From Pullichristensenella excrementipullorum (GTDB taxonomy: Bacteria > Bacillota > Clostridia > Christensenellales > Aristaeellaceae): a DNA stretch of 64,000 nt. Positions 1 to 9,055 of this stretch are shown piece by piece. The translations under genes were made by a program, and so were the position numbers. Numbering within the stretch: position 1 is the first letter of the stretch; the number at the start of each line of letters is the position of its first letter. A model generated the notes under the pieces. That model saw only the letters and a list, made by a program, of their open reading frames with translations. It was not told where the DNA came from and did not search any database. The DNA lies in NCBI GenBank assembly GCA_018713365.1, contig DVOU01000020.1:62001-126000 (forward strand). Direction: 5' to 3'.

Positions 1-693
1 GTGCAGTTCGAGGATGAGGGCCTCGCGCCCGCCGTAGAGGTTGCGGCGGCTGCGCCAGCCCAGTTCGCCCTTGTACCAGCCGGAGCCGATGGTGGCGCCG
101 ATGGCGTTCGCGCCCTGACGCACCTGAGATGTGACGTCGTAGGTCTGATAGAGCGTGCGGTGGTTGTAGCTGGTCCAGCCGGGGGTGAGGAAGTCCTCGC
201 CCACCTTTTCGCCGTTGAGGCGCAGTTCGTACACGCCCTTGGCGGTGACATACACGCGGGCGCGGCGCACGGGCCTGGTCAGCGTGAACTCGCGGCGGAT
301 GATGGGGCAGGCCGTCTTGGGGGCCTGAAAGTCGTATTCGGGGGTGATCCACTGGGCCTGCCAGTCGGTCCAGTGCAGAAAGGCCGTTTCAAAGGTGGTC
401 TGGGCGCTGGCAGTTTCGCCGTTGTCGAGCCAGACCTGCACGTTCACATGGTAGAGCGTGCGCGAGGCAAGCGGCTTGCCCGCGTAGGGGAGCAGCACCG
501 ACTGGTCCGACTCCACGCGCCCCGTGTCCCACACAAGCGCCGTCATTTGTTCGTCCGTGGCCACCCGCACGCGGTAGGCCTGCTGATTTACGCCCAGCGC
601 GTCGCTCTGCGAGATCCAGCTGATGCGGGGCGAGAGCGCGTCCAGCCCGAGGGGCTGCTTTCTGGTCTCAATGGTGATCTGTGCGATCTTCAT
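1..693 (-). CDS. alpha-L-rhamnosidase (GH78), N-terminal part, cut by window edge
   Basis: The frame is open from an ATG at 691-693 to the left edge, giving 231 codons of the N-terminal region. The residues match the start of GH78 rhamnosidases: a fibronectin-like segment with WDTGRVESDQS, then the accessory beta-sandwich with GVYELRLNGEKVG and LTPGWTSYNHRTLYQTYDV. The catalytic barrel would lie beyond the edge. GH78 enzymes release terminal L-rhamnose from plant glycans and flavonoid glycosides. No signal peptide is visible, so the enzyme is probably cytoplasmic and acts on imported oligosaccharides. AAGGAG lies 11 nt upstream. The start overlaps the end of the histidine kinase gene by 26 bp, so it is probably the last gene of the ABC/two-component operon. 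The family call is strong; the substrate is inferred. Confidence 0.88.
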   Translation of the reverse strand, partial: MKIAQITIETRKQPLGLDALSPRISWISQSDALGVNQQAYRVRVATDEQMTALVWDTGRVESDQSVLLPYAGKPLASRTLYHVNVQVWLDNGETASAQTTFETAFLHWTDWQAQWITPEYDFQAPKTACPIIRREFTLTRPVRRARVYVTAKGVYELRLNGEKVGEDFLTPGWTSYNHRTLYQTYDVTSQVRQGANAIGATIGSGWYKGELGWRSRRNLYGGREALILELH

Positions 694-2461
694 GGGAAAT
701 CAAACTCCTTCCGTTTGCGCTGAAAATGTCCGCCTGCTCGTCGGTCACGCCTTCCCGCAGGAAGATGCTCACCAGAGTGCCGTGCGGTTTGATCTGTTCG
801 ATGCCGTATCGGTAGGAATGTTCGCCGTAGAGTATGTCCAGGCGCTGCAAAACGCCGTGCAGGCCGATGCCGTACCCCCTTTCGCTGCCCTGCGCGGCCG
901 CGTGTTCGCGCGCGTATTTGTTCAGCCGCTCGGCCACGGCCGGCTCGATGCCCACGCCGTCGTCGCTGACGCGCAGGGCCGTCCACCCGCCCACGCTGGA
1001 GATGGCGATGCGTATGTGGCCGTCCATGATGCCCATGTCCTCGTTGGCCAGCCCGTGGAGGATGGAATTTTCCACCAGCGGCTGAATGATGTTCTTGGGA
1101 ATGCTGCGTCTGCGCAGTTCTTCGGGGCAGTCGATCTCCAGATGGATGTGGTCGCAGTAGCGGTAGTTCTGTATCTTCAGGTATTGGCGGATGGTCTCCA
1201 GCTCCTGCTCCACCGTGTCAAAGACGCGGAAATCCTTCAGGCGCAGGCGGTCGCGCAGTATGCTGGACAGCGCGTTGCTGATGACGACCACGTCGTCGGT
1301 CTTGCCGCGCCGGGCCATGTAGTTGATGGTGCTAAGCGTGTTGCATACGAAGTGGGGGTCGATCTGGCTGATGAGCAGGCCAAAGCGCATCTGCCGTTCC
1401 AGCACCGCCTGCCGGGCGCGCTCCTCCACATAGGCGGCGAGTTCGCGGCTCATGACATTGAAGCTGCTCTGCAAAAGGCCGATCTCATCGTCGGAGTTGA
1501 CCTCCACGCGCAGGGCCAGATCGTTTTTGATCAGGGCGCTCATGGCGCGGGAGAGTTCCACCACGGGCCGCGTCAGCCGCCCCGTGATGACGAACAGGCA
1601 GATCAGCGAGAAGAGAAACAGCGCCGCGACCAGCAGCACGATCATCAAAAGGTACTGCGCGTACATCTCCCGAAGCCGCGCCTCGGAAGAGAAGGCGAAC
1701 AGCATGTAGCTCCCGTCGGCCACATAGTCGGTAAACAGCGCCCCGTCCCGGGCGTCGTTCGCGCCGATGCGCACCTCTTCGGTCAGCCCTTCCATGGCCT
1801 CGGGCATGCTGCCGGAAAACAGGGGCGTCTCCTGATCGTACATCCAGCAAAAGGCGTCGAAGCGGCTGGCGAGGGAGCGCTCCACGTTGCCGAACCAGTC
1901 GGAGAAATCCAGCGAGGCGGCGATGACCACTTCGTGATTCCCCAGATAGTAGTTGCGGGCGTAGAGGATGCGCCGCCCCTTTCGCTCCGTGGCCGGGATG
2001 CCGGGGGAAAAATCGTCGCCATAGCGGGAGGCAAGCACGCCCTGCATCCACTCGGAGGCGAACATTGCCTCCTCCGCCTCGTCCACGCCCGTCAGGCAGG
2101 GGATGGCGCCGCCCTCCACGAACACGCAGAGGGAGAACACCCCCGTGCGCAGGTTGCGCATATCGTTGAGATAGTCGGCGATGGCGTAGCGGTTTTCCAC
2201 GGACGGGTCGCGCACATAGCGGCGGATGTTTTCCTGAAGATCGCCGCCGTAGGCCACGTAGTTCACATACTCCTGAATGGAGGAAAACACATCCTCCGCC
2301 TGCCCGACGATGTTGCTCAAATCGGTCTCCGAGCTTTGCATGGCGTTGGCGCGCAGCGGCTGGTAGACAAGAAAATACAGGCAGATGGCGCTCGCCGCCA
2401 GCATAATCAGAAGCATGACCGCCGAAACGCGCAGCGCCTTCATTTGCAAACGCGACATCAT
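668..2461 (-). CDS. YesM-like sensor histidine kinase
   Basis: This 597-residue membrane sensor has TM1 at about 12-34, an extracytoplasmic sensing region to about 270, TM2 at about 271-293, HAMP at about 294-345, then a His_kinase/HATPase module. The phospho-acceptor box reads QIDPHFVCNTL with His370; the family norm is PHFLYNTL, so this box is slightly atypical. The N box (PLVENSILHG) and G1 box (DDGVGIEP) are intact. The start overlaps the stop of the response-regulator gene (ATGA), which indicates translational coupling. YesM/YesN pairs sit beside carbohydrate uptake genes and sense sugars or oligosaccharides. Here the pair probably controls the ABC importer and rhamnosidase of the same operon. 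Confidence 0.93.
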   Translation of the reverse strand: MMSRLQMKALRVSAVMLLIMLAASAICLYFLVYQPLRANAMQSSETDLSNIVGQAEDVFSSIQEYVNYVAYGGDLQENIRRYVRDPSVENRYAIADYLNDMRNLRTGVFSLCVFVEGGAIPCLTGVDEAEEAMFASEWMQGVLASRYGDDFSPGIPATERKGRRILYARNYYLGNHEVVIAASLDFSDWFGNVERSLASRFDAFCWMYDQETPLFSGSMPEAMEGLTEEVRIGANDARDGALFTDYVADGSYMLFAFSSEARLREMYAQYLLMIVLLVAALFLFSLICLFVITGRLTRPVVELSRAMSALIKNDLALRVEVNSDDEIGLLQSSFNVMSRELAAYVEERARQAVLERQMRFGLLISQIDPHFVCNTLSTINYMARRGKTDDVVVISNALSSILRDRLRLKDFRVFDTVEQELETIRQYLKIQNYRYCDHIHLEIDCPEELRRRSIPKNIIQPLVENSILHGLANEDMGIMDGHIRIAISSVGGWTALRVSDDGVGIEPAVAERLNKYAREHAAAQGSERGYGIGLHGVLQRLDILYGEHSYRYGIEQIKPHGTLVSIFLREGVTDEQADIFSANGRSLISHEDRTDHH

Positions 2462-3981
2462 TCTACCTCACTGTGCCTGTATTGCGAAGGATACATCCCC
2501 GTTTCCTTGAAAAACACGGTGCTGAAATACTGGCTGTTGTCGTAACCCACGCGCGCGGCGATCTCGTAGAGCTTGTCGCCGCCCTCGCGCAGCAGGCGCT
2601 TGGCTTCCTCGATGCGCAACTGCGTCAGATACTGGTTGATGGTCGCTCCCATGTCCTCCTTGAAGATGACGCTCAATCGGCTCGAACTGATGCCGATGAA
2701 GCGCGCCACCTGCTCCACCCGCAGCTTGGAATCGGCAAAGTGTTCCTGCAAATAGGCGATGGCTTGCTTCACCTCGGCGCGCTGGGCGCGTCCGCTCTCC
2801 CGCGATTCGCCGTAGGCGAGGCACAGACCGTCGAGATAGCGCGCGCAGTCCTCCAGATCGTAGCAGGGCGCGCCCGTCCACGGCGAACCCAGATGACGCT
2901 GCAGGCGGTCGTCCAGATAGCGCAGCACGCGCAGGCAGCTCTGCCAGCCGATGCGCGCGTCCGGCTTGGGGCAGATCAGCGCCCGCAAAAAGGCGTGGCG
3001 CTCCTTGCCCTCGCGCCGCAGCATCTCCGAGATCAGCTTGTCCGACAGCTCAGGCTCTGAGGCGACCATGGGGCGCTCATCCCCCAGCGGCAGCACGCTC
3101 TCCGATCCGGCGAGGAACATCTCCATGCGCAGCGGCCCGCCCTCCGGCCCGGCGAGGCGGCGGGCGATCTGCGCAAAGGGCATGGGCGCGCTCGTGTAGG
3201 CGGCGCTGACGCGGCAGCCCACGCCCTCCGCCATCTTCCTGCGCAAACAGGCGCACAGGGATTCGATGCCGCCGTTCTCGCGGAAATAGCGGTAGCTCTT
3301 CATGTCGTTTTCCCATGTCACGGCGAGGATGGTGGACATGGAGAAGATCTTGCGGCTCTCGCGCAGTTCCGCGCCCAGAAGCCTCATCAGCTCCTGCTGC
3401 GCGCGCGCGTCGGAAGAGCGCGTCCACTCCCGCTCCGCGCCGAGTACGGGCCGTTCCCGGAACAGGAGGATGGCGTAGTGTTCCCGGGCAAAAAAGGCGC
3501 GCGTGCGCTCGTCGTAGTGTTCGTTCACATAGGCTTCGCCCTCGGAAAACCAGTCCGAAAGCGCGCACTGGAACACGCGCGAGGACATGGTGCGCTCCAC
3601 TTCGATGCGCCTGCGCACCTTCTCCAGACAGGCTCCCAGCGTTTCTTCATTGAGTTCATCTTTGATGATGTAATCGTCCACATTGGCGTGCATGGCGCTG
3701 CGCACGTACTCAAAATCATTGTAGGCCGTGAGGAGGATGACGTGCGTGTCGGGGCTGACGCGCGCCACCTCGTCCGCCAGACGGATGCCGTCCATCAGCG
3801 GCATGGAGATGTCTGAAATGATCAAATGCGGAGAGACCTGGGTCAGCAGCTTCAGAGCCTGCTTGCCGTTGTAGGCCATGCCGGCGACTTCAAAACCATA
3901 CCGCTGCCAGTCGATGAAATCCTTGAGATCATCCACAGCGAGCATGTCGTCGTCCACAAGCATCACTCTAAGAGACTGCAT
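2458..3981 (-). CDS. YesN-like response regulator, AraC-type DNA-binding
   Basis: This 507-residue protein has a receiver domain at about 4-125 with acidic pocket DDD at 10-12, phospho-acceptor Asp57 (SDISMPLMDG) and a conserved Lys in IIKDEL. A long linker follows, then a C-terminal AraC/XylS double helix-turn-helix ending in the typical YFSTVFFKETGMYPSQYR pattern. I chose the ATG at 3979-3981 over one six codons upstream because GGAGG sits 9 nt before it and overlaps the longer reading. It is partner to the kinase immediately downstream and presumably activates the ABC/rhamnosidase operon when phosphorylated. Confidence 0.93.
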   Translation of the reverse strand: MQSLRVMLVDDDMLAVDDLKDFIDWQRYGFEVAGMAYNGKQALKLLTQVSPHLIISDISMPLMDGIRLADEVARVSPDTHVILLTAYNDFEYVRSAMHANVDDYIIKDELNEETLGACLEKVRRRIEVERTMSSRVFQCALSDWFSEGEAYVNEHYDERTRAFFAREHYAILLFRERPVLGAEREWTRSSDARAQQELMRLLGAELRESRKIFSMSTILAVTWENDMKSYRYFRENGGIESLCACLRRKMAEGVGCRVSAAYTSAPMPFAQIARRLAGPEGGPLRMEMFLAGSESVLPLGDERPMVASEPELSDKLISEMLRREGKERHAFLRALICPKPDARIGWQSCLRVLRYLDDRLQRHLGSPWTGAPCYDLEDCARYLDGLCLAYGESRESGRAQRAEVKQAIAYLQEHFADSKLRVEQVARFIGISSSRLSVIFKEDMGATINQYLTQLRIEEAKRLLREGGDKLYEIAARVGYDNSQYFSTVFFKETGMYPSQYRHSEVE

Positions 3982-4023
3982 TCCCAGATCCCTCCGCATT
4001 GCAGAGCATGGGTTTCCGCTGCT

Positions 4024-4986
4024 CTAATAGGCGGCCTTGGCGCGCCGTTTGCGTATCGCCGTCTGTATTCTGCCCGAATTGGTGGAAATGGCGATCACCA
4101 CGATCAGGAACAGGCCGGTGGCGATGTCCTGCGCCGTAGCGCTCATGCCCAGAGCGACCAGCCCGGAGAAGAGCGTGGAGATCATGAACGCGCCGATGAA
4201 GATGCCTACGGGCAGGGTCACGTAATCCTGTATCTGTATGCCGATGACCATCGCCATCAGCGGGTCGAACGACATCGACAGGCTCTCCATGTTCTGCTTG
4301 GCCGACATCGAGGAGGCGTAGCTGATCTGGATTACCGCCGCGATGCCGACGAAGATACTGCCGATAGTATACGCCAGAAACTTCGTGCGGTCAACGTTGA
4401 TGCCGTTGCCCTTGGCGATGAGTTCGTCGCCGCTGATGGCGCGCACGTTGTAACAGAACTTGGTCTTGGAATAGATCAGCGCGAACGCCACCAGCGACAG
4501 GGCCGCGACGATCAGGTTCCAAGGCGTGCGCCCCAGCACGCACAGTTCGGAATCCACCTGCAAAAAGGCCGCGCCGTCGGTGATCTTGAAGCCGATGACC
4601 TCAAAGAACATGGCCACCACCAAAGCGACCACCACCGAGGGGATCTTGCAGAGGCAGTACACCGCGCCGACCACCGCGCCCAGCAGCACGCTGAATAGCA
4701 CCGTGAGTACGAACAGACCGGCGATGCCGAGGCCGAAGCGCTCCGTGAGCAGGGCGGCGAACATGCTGGAGGCGATGATCCTCGAGCCGATGCTCAGATC
4801 GAGGATGCCCATCGAGCGGCCAAAGAGCATGCCGAAGCCGCAGATCATCGGAATGAGCGACTGGGTGAGGATGGTCCGCAGCACGGCAGCAGAGCCAAAG
4901 TTGGAGGGTGCCGACACGTAAAACGCAAGATACAGCACCAACGGCAAAAGCAGCGTCAGACCAATTCCCTTGATCCGCTTTAACAA
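4024..4986 (-). CDS. sugar ABC transporter permease (RbsC type)
   Basis: This is a hydrophobic protein of about 320 residues with 8-10 predicted membrane spans. It contains the BPD_transp_2 pattern around FGMLFGRSMGILDLSIGS, where the DLSIG-type motif is typical of ribose/xylose-class permeases. A TTG start at 4986 is chosen because GAAGGGG lies 8 nt upstream; a TTG at 5007 would add seven residues without a good ribosome site. It follows the binding-protein gene by 36 bp and precedes the regulator gene by 42 bp. A second permease lies upstream in the operon, so the pore is probably a heterodimer, unlike RbsC homodimers. Confidence 0.9.
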   Translation of the reverse strand: MLKRIKGIGLTLLLPLVLYLAFYVSAPSNFGSAAVLRTILTQSLIPMICGFGMLFGRSMGILDLSIGSRIIASSMFAALLTERFGLGIAGLFVLTVLFSVLLGAVVGAVYCLCKIPSVVVALVVAMFFEVIGFKITDGAAFLQVDSELCVLGRTPWNLIVAALSLVAFALIYSKTKFCYNVRAISGDELIAKGNGINVDRTKFLAYTIGSIFVGIAAVIQISYASSMSAKQNMESLSMSFDPLMAMVIGIQIQDYVTLPVGIFIGAFMISTLFSGLVALGMSATAQDIATGLFLIVVIAISTNSGRIQTAIRKRRAKAAY

Positions 4987-5022
4987 TGTCAACACCCCTT
5001 CAGTCAATGGTAAGTTCGTTGC

Positions 5023-6147
5023 TTATTCGACGATGTCCTGATGGCGGGAAACCACGTCGTCGAGGGAGTAATTCGCAGCCAGTTCGGTGAGGGATTCGAC
5101 CGTCACCTCAGGGTTGACGAACTTGAAGAAATACTCGTTGAGTTCCTCGGCGGTATAGGTGGCCACGCCGCTCTCGCAGTACTTGAAGTAGTTCTCCACG
5201 TCTTCGACGCTTTCCAGATACATCTGGTTCACGCGGATGGAGACAGGTTCCTCGGAAAGGGGCGTACCCTGCAGGTAGTTCACGACCAGAGAAGCGCAGA
5301 ACATGGCGTCGGTGACGTTGAAGCCGCCGCAGGCGGAGAGCATGTAGCCGGTCTCAAAGGCCTCTTCCATGCCTTCGGGGAAGTCAATCATGGTGATCTT
5401 GACGTCCGTGCGGTCATACTCGTCCAGCAGGGTGGTCAGGGCCGGCAGGATGCCGTAGGTGAGGGTGCCGGCGGCGATGAAGATGCCGTCCACTTCGGGG
5501 TGGGTGGTCAGAACGCTCTCCACGGCCTGCGCGGCATCGGAAGCCTGCGGCACGGCGCGGAACTCGCTGATGACGTTGATGCCGAACTCCTCGCAGGCGG
5601 CGTTCATGCCGGCCTCGCGCTGGCCGCCGGTGGTGTCGCCCAGAGCGGTGGAGAAGAGGATGATGTTCTTGCAGCCCGCCTCGGCCATCTTCTTGGTCAG
5701 GGTGTAGCCGGCCAGGTACTCGTCCTCATAGGTGTTGCCCAGATAGTAGGGCGAGGCTTCGATCTGCGCCTTGATGTCCTCGTCCAGAATGCTGCGCATG
5801 TAGATGGCCCAGGGGATCTGCGCCTCTTCGCACATCTGGCTGATGCGGGGCAGCACGGAGTCGGAAGCGGGGATGACGATCAGGCCGTTGACGCCCGCCG
5901 CGATCAGCTTCTCATAGGATTCGATGTTGCCTTCCGGCGTGAGGGCGGCGTTTTCCACCATCAGTTCACCGTTGGCGGTGGTGGCGACCAGAGTGACGTT
6001 GGACTGGGTCTGCTCCTGCATCTGGTCGATCGTGGTGGGCATGCGCATGCCCAGCAGGAAGCGCTTGAGTTCCGTTTCCTCGGCAAACGCGGAGACCGAG
6101 CCAAGGCACAGGGCCAAGGCCAGCAACATGACGAGCAGCTTTTTCAT
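5023..6147 (-). CDS. sugar-binding protein of ABC importer (Peripla_BP_4 type)
   Basis: This 374-residue secreted protein has an N-terminal signal peptide (MKKLL, hydrophobic core, SVSAFA cleavage site at about residue 22). The mature part has the two-lobe fold of ribose/galactose-type binding proteins, with NGLIVIPASDSVLP, a GNTYEDEYLAGY segment and DGIFIAAGTLTYG. The Cys in the signal core is not in lipobox position, so I see no lipoprotein anchor. AAGGAGG lies 6 nt before the ATG. It should deliver a mono- or oligosaccharide to the two flanking permeases. The ligand cannot be read from the sequence; the rhamnosidase suggests a rhamnose-containing glycoside. Confidence 0.92.
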   Translation of the reverse strand: MKKLLVMLLALALCLGSVSAFAEETELKRFLLGMRMPTTIDQMQEQTQSNVTLVATTANGELMVENAALTPEGNIESYEKLIAAGVNGLIVIPASDSVLPRISQMCEEAQIPWAIYMRSILDEDIKAQIEASPYYLGNTYEDEYLAGYTLTKKMAEAGCKNIILFSTALGDTTGGQREAGMNAACEEFGINVISEFRAVPQASDAAQAVESVLTTHPEVDGIFIAAGTLTYGILPALTTLLDEYDRTDVKITMIDFPEGMEEAFETGYMLSACGGFNVTDAMFCASLVVNYLQGTPLSEEPVSIRVNQMYLESVEDVENYFKYCESGVATYTAEELNEYFFKFVNPEVTVESLTELAANYSLDDVVSRHQDIVE

Positions 6148-6179
6148 AGTGTCCTCCTTATTTGATGTCGTTCTGTATT

Positions 6180-6238
6180 TCCGGGGCGCGCTCCGGCGCG
6201 ATTCTCCGGCCGGTCGAGCCGCGTCAGTGCGCCCCGGA
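6180..6238 (-). repeat. intercistronic stem-loop before the binding-protein gene
   Basis: TCCGGGGCGC at 6180-6189 pairs exactly with GCGCCCCGGA at 6229-6238 across a GC-rich loop, in the 120-bp gap between permease and binding-protein genes. There is no T-run, so it is more likely an mRNA-stabilising or processing hairpin than a terminator. Confidence 0.5.
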
Positions 6239-6267
6239 GATGACCCGCTCGCGCGGGACTCTCCCGA

Positions 6268-7209
6268 TTATTTGATGACGGCGAGGTTCTTGCGGTCGAA
6301 CGAGGAAGTGACCGCCACAAGGAAGATCACGCCGCGGATGAGCTGTTGGTCGGTGGCGGAAAGGCGCCAGAGGGTCATGCCGTTGGAAAGCACGGCCATG
6401 ATGAGGCTGCCCAGCACCACGGCGCGGTACTTCGTGCCCGAGCCGCCGGAGATGGGCATGCCGCCGATGAGCAGCGCCAGAAGCACATTGAACTCAAAGC
6501 TGGAGCCGGTGTTGGCCGAGACCGACGCGGCGCGCACCAGAAAGAAGAAACCCGCGATGCCCGCGCACACGCCCGCCACCACGAAGGCCGCGATGCGCAT
6601 GCGATCCACGCGCACGCCGGACTGGGCGGCCGCCTCCGGCCGCGAACCGATGGCCTTGGAGAACTTGCCGAAGCGGTAGTGGTTGTACACCACGCCGCAG
6701 ACGAGCAGCACACCCACCATGACGATGATCTTCAGCGTCTGGTTTTCCAGCGACATCATGCTCGCCGGCAGGCTGACGGCGTTGAACTCCAGCAGCACGC
6801 ACTGTATGCCGCGAAAGATGTAGGCGCTCGACAGCGTGGTGATGATGGCGGAGATGTGCAATTTGGCGTGGACAAAGCCGTTGAGCAGGCCGCACAGACC
6901 GCCCACTACCAGCCCCGCCAACACGGACAACACCGGCGAGACATGCGCCGCGTAGCCCGAGACGGCGGCGGCGAAACCGGCGATGCCGCCCAGAGAGAAG
7001 TCCAGATTTCCCTGCGCCATCAGGAAGGAAACGCCCGCCGCGCCAATGGCGATGGAGAACATGTTGTTGAAGATAGAGCGGATGTTTCCCGTCGTCAGCA
7101 GGCGTCCGGAACTGATGATCTGGAAGAACACGACGATGATGACCAGTATGCCCACCGGCACGACCGTGGAAGTCAGCGATCGCAAAGAGCGTTTGTTTGT
7201 CTTTTCCAT
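6268..7209 (-). CDS. sugar ABC transporter permease (RbsC type)
   Basis: This 313-residue polytopic protein belongs to the ribose-type permease family. The family motif region reads AQGNLDFSLGGIAG and a second conserved segment reads GGMPISGGSGTKYRAVVLG. The ATG at 7209 has AAAGGGG 10 nt upstream. It is the second gene of the operon, 19 bp after the ATPase gene. It probably pairs with the permease at 4024-4986 to form the membrane channel. Confidence 0.92.
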   Translation of the reverse strand: MEKTNKRSLRSLTSTVVPVGILVIIVVFFQIISSGRLLTTGNIRSIFNNMFSIAIGAAGVSFLMAQGNLDFSLGGIAGFAAAVSGYAAHVSPVLSVLAGLVVGGLCGLLNGFVHAKLHISAIITTLSSAYIFRGIQCVLLEFNAVSLPASMMSLENQTLKIIVMVGVLLVCGVVYNHYRFGKFSKAIGSRPEAAAQSGVRVDRMRIAAFVVAGVCAGIAGFFFLVRAASVSANTGSSFEFNVLLALLIGGMPISGGSGTKYRAVVLGSLIMAVLSNGMTLWRLSATDQQLIRGVIFLVAVTSSFDRKNLAVIK

Positions 7210-7228
7210 GCCCGTCTTTCCCCTTTCG

Positions 7229-8737
7229 TCAGATCATCGCCCGGATCAGGTCCTGCTCGGAGAACGCCTCGCTGTCGCGGAGGAACTCGCCGTTGACGCG
7301 GCCGTCCTTGAGGATGAGTACGCGGTCGCACATGCCCAGCAGCTCCGGCAATTCCTCCGAGATCATCAAAATGGACTTGTTCTCCGCCTTGAGGCACTCC
7401 ATGATCTGGTAGATGGCCGCCTTGACGCCGATGTCGATGCCGCGCGTCGGGCAGTCCATGATGAACACCTCCGTACCGTTGGACAACCATTTGGCGAAGA
7501 TGACCTTCTGTTTGTTGCCGCCGCTGAGGCTGCGGATGGTGTCGCCGATGGAGGAACGCTTCACGTTCATTTCGTCGGCCCACTGGTTGGCAAAGCGCTT
7601 TTCCCTGCGGTTGGAGATGAAGCGGAACTTTTCCAGCAGCGGGAAAGCCGTCAGGCAGATGTTGTCGCTGATGGTGGCGTTGGTCATCAGCGCCTCGATG
7701 TCGCGGTTTTTGGACATGTAGCCGATGTGCGCGCGAATGGCCATCGTCGGGTCGGTCACGCGCGTCTTTTCCTTGAACAGCACCTCGCCGCCGTCCGGCT
7801 TGAGCGCGCCGAAGAGCAGCTTGCCCAGTTCGTGCATGCCGCAGTCGGTCAGGCCGCCCACGCCGAGGATCTCTCCCCTGTGCAGCGCAAGGGAAACGCC
7901 CTTCACCGTGTCGCTGCGCAGGTTTTCCGCCCGCAGGACCACTTCTTCGCCGTAATGGCGTTCGCGGTCGGTGCGATAGTAGGTGTCGTCGATCTCGCGG
8001 CCCACCATCAGGTTGCGGATGGCGTGTTCGGTGAACTCCTCGCGGGGAAGCACCGCCGTCAGTTCGCCGTCGCGCAGCACGGTGATGCGGTCGCACTTGT
8101 CCATGACCTCTTTGAGTTCGTGCGAAATAAAGATGACCGAGCCGCCCTCGTCGCGGTGGCGCTCGATGAGGCGGTAGAGTACGTCGCGGCCCGTCTTGGA
8201 CAGCGCCGTGGTCGTCTCATCGACGATGATGAGCTTCGGCTTGCGGTAAAAGGCGCGGGCCAATTCCACCATCTTGCGGTCCTCAAAGCTCAAATGCTTC
8301 GTCAGTTCGCCGGGGCGGATGTGCGTGGCGCCGATGGCGTCCAGCGCCTTTTGCGCCTCCTGATTCATGCGGCGGTTGTCCACCAGACCAAAGCGGGTGA
8401 AGGTGTCCTCCTCGCCCAGAAAGATGTTGGCCGCCACGGTGACGGTATCGACAGTACTCTGTTCCTGCACGATCATGCACACGCCCAGCTTGTTGGCCTC
8501 GATGACCGTCTGCGGGGCGTAGGGCTTGCCGAGGAACTGCATCTGCCCCTTGTCCGCCTTGAGCAGGCCGGAGATGATCGAGGAAACGGTCGATTTGCCC
8601 GAGCCGTTCTCGCCGATCAGGCCGCAGATCTCTCCCGGCAGGATGTCAAAAGAAATGTCCTTGAGCGCGTGGGTGCTGCCAAAACTCTTGTCGATGTGTT
8701 CGACCCTCAACAGAACTTCTCCAGCATTGTGATTCAT
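7229..8737 (-). CDS. sugar ABC transporter ATPase (RbsA type, two ABC domains)
   Basis: This 502-residue cytoplasmic ATPase has two fused nucleotide-binding domains. The first has an intact Walker A (GENGSGKST), a Q-loop and Walker B (LIIVDETTTALS). The second begins with a degenerate Walker A (GLTDCGMHE, no GKT/S), a normal feature of RbsA/MglA-type proteins, and keeps the signature LSGGNKQKVIFAKWL. The ATG at 8735-8737 is preferred because GAGGG lies 8 nt upstream; the ATG two codons earlier almost touches that site. It is the first gene of the operon behind the promoter at 8767-8795. Confidence 0.94.
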   Translation of the reverse strand: MNHNAGEVLLRVEHIDKSFGSTHALKDISFDILPGEICGLIGENGSGKSTVSSIISGLLKADKGQMQFLGKPYAPQTVIEANKLGVCMIVQEQSTVDTVTVAANIFLGEEDTFTRFGLVDNRRMNQEAQKALDAIGATHIRPGELTKHLSFEDRKMVELARAFYRKPKLIIVDETTTALSKTGRDVLYRLIERHRDEGGSVIFISHELKEVMDKCDRITVLRDGELTAVLPREEFTEHAIRNLMVGREIDDTYYRTDRERHYGEEVVLRAENLRSDTVKGVSLALHRGEILGVGGLTDCGMHELGKLLFGALKPDGGEVLFKEKTRVTDPTMAIRAHIGYMSKNRDIEALMTNATISDNICLTAFPLLEKFRFISNRREKRFANQWADEMNVKRSSIGDTIRSLSGGNKQKVIFAKWLSNGTEVFIMDCPTRGIDIGVKAAIYQIMECLKAENKSILMISEELPELLGMCDRVLILKDGRVNGEFLRDSEAFSEQDLIRAMI

Positions 8738-8766
8738 ACGCATTTCCCTCGCTTGTTGATGCTCCC

Positions 8767-8795
8767 ATTATAACAACCCGACCCGAACAAAAACA
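8767..8795 (-). promoter_or_regulatory. putative promoter of the rhamnosidase/ABC operon
   Basis: On the minus strand a perfect TATAAT (8767-8772) lies 30 bp before the ATPase start, with a weak TGTTTT 17 nt upstream of it (8790-8795). A poor -35 fits a promoter that needs an activator such as the YesN-like regulator. The rest of 8796-9027 is AT-rich with no gene. Confidence 0.45.
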
Positions 8796-9027
8796 TCAAA
8801 AATCCTTTTATTTTATCATTTATCCTTTTGAGTATCGACATATTCAGCAGCAAATGAATATATTTCCACGATATGATATAGCAAAACTGCCCAAACTGCG
8901 TACTTATCCCACCAAGAGCAATGCGCAAAAGGCCCCCAGCCGGAAGGAACGTTGCGTATCGCCCTGACGGTCTTTATCCGCCACGCGATGGAATATCCTT
9001 TTTCTCCATGATATATCCACAATTCCG

Positions 9028-9036
9028 TGCTATACT
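9028..9036 (+). promoter_or_regulatory. extended -10 promoter of the two-component/ABC operon
   Basis: TGCTATACT is an extended -10 element 20 bp before the response-regulator ATG. No convincing -35 is seen at 17 nt, as is common for extended -10 promoters. Confidence 0.45.
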
Positions 9037-9055
9037 CCTTTAGGGTGATCGAAGC

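Noticed and set aside
623..2545. 640-codon plus-strand open frame
   Set aside because: It is antisense to the histidine kinase gene; the composition (His/Gln/Ala-rich) and absence of motifs mark it as a shadow of GC-rich coding sequence.
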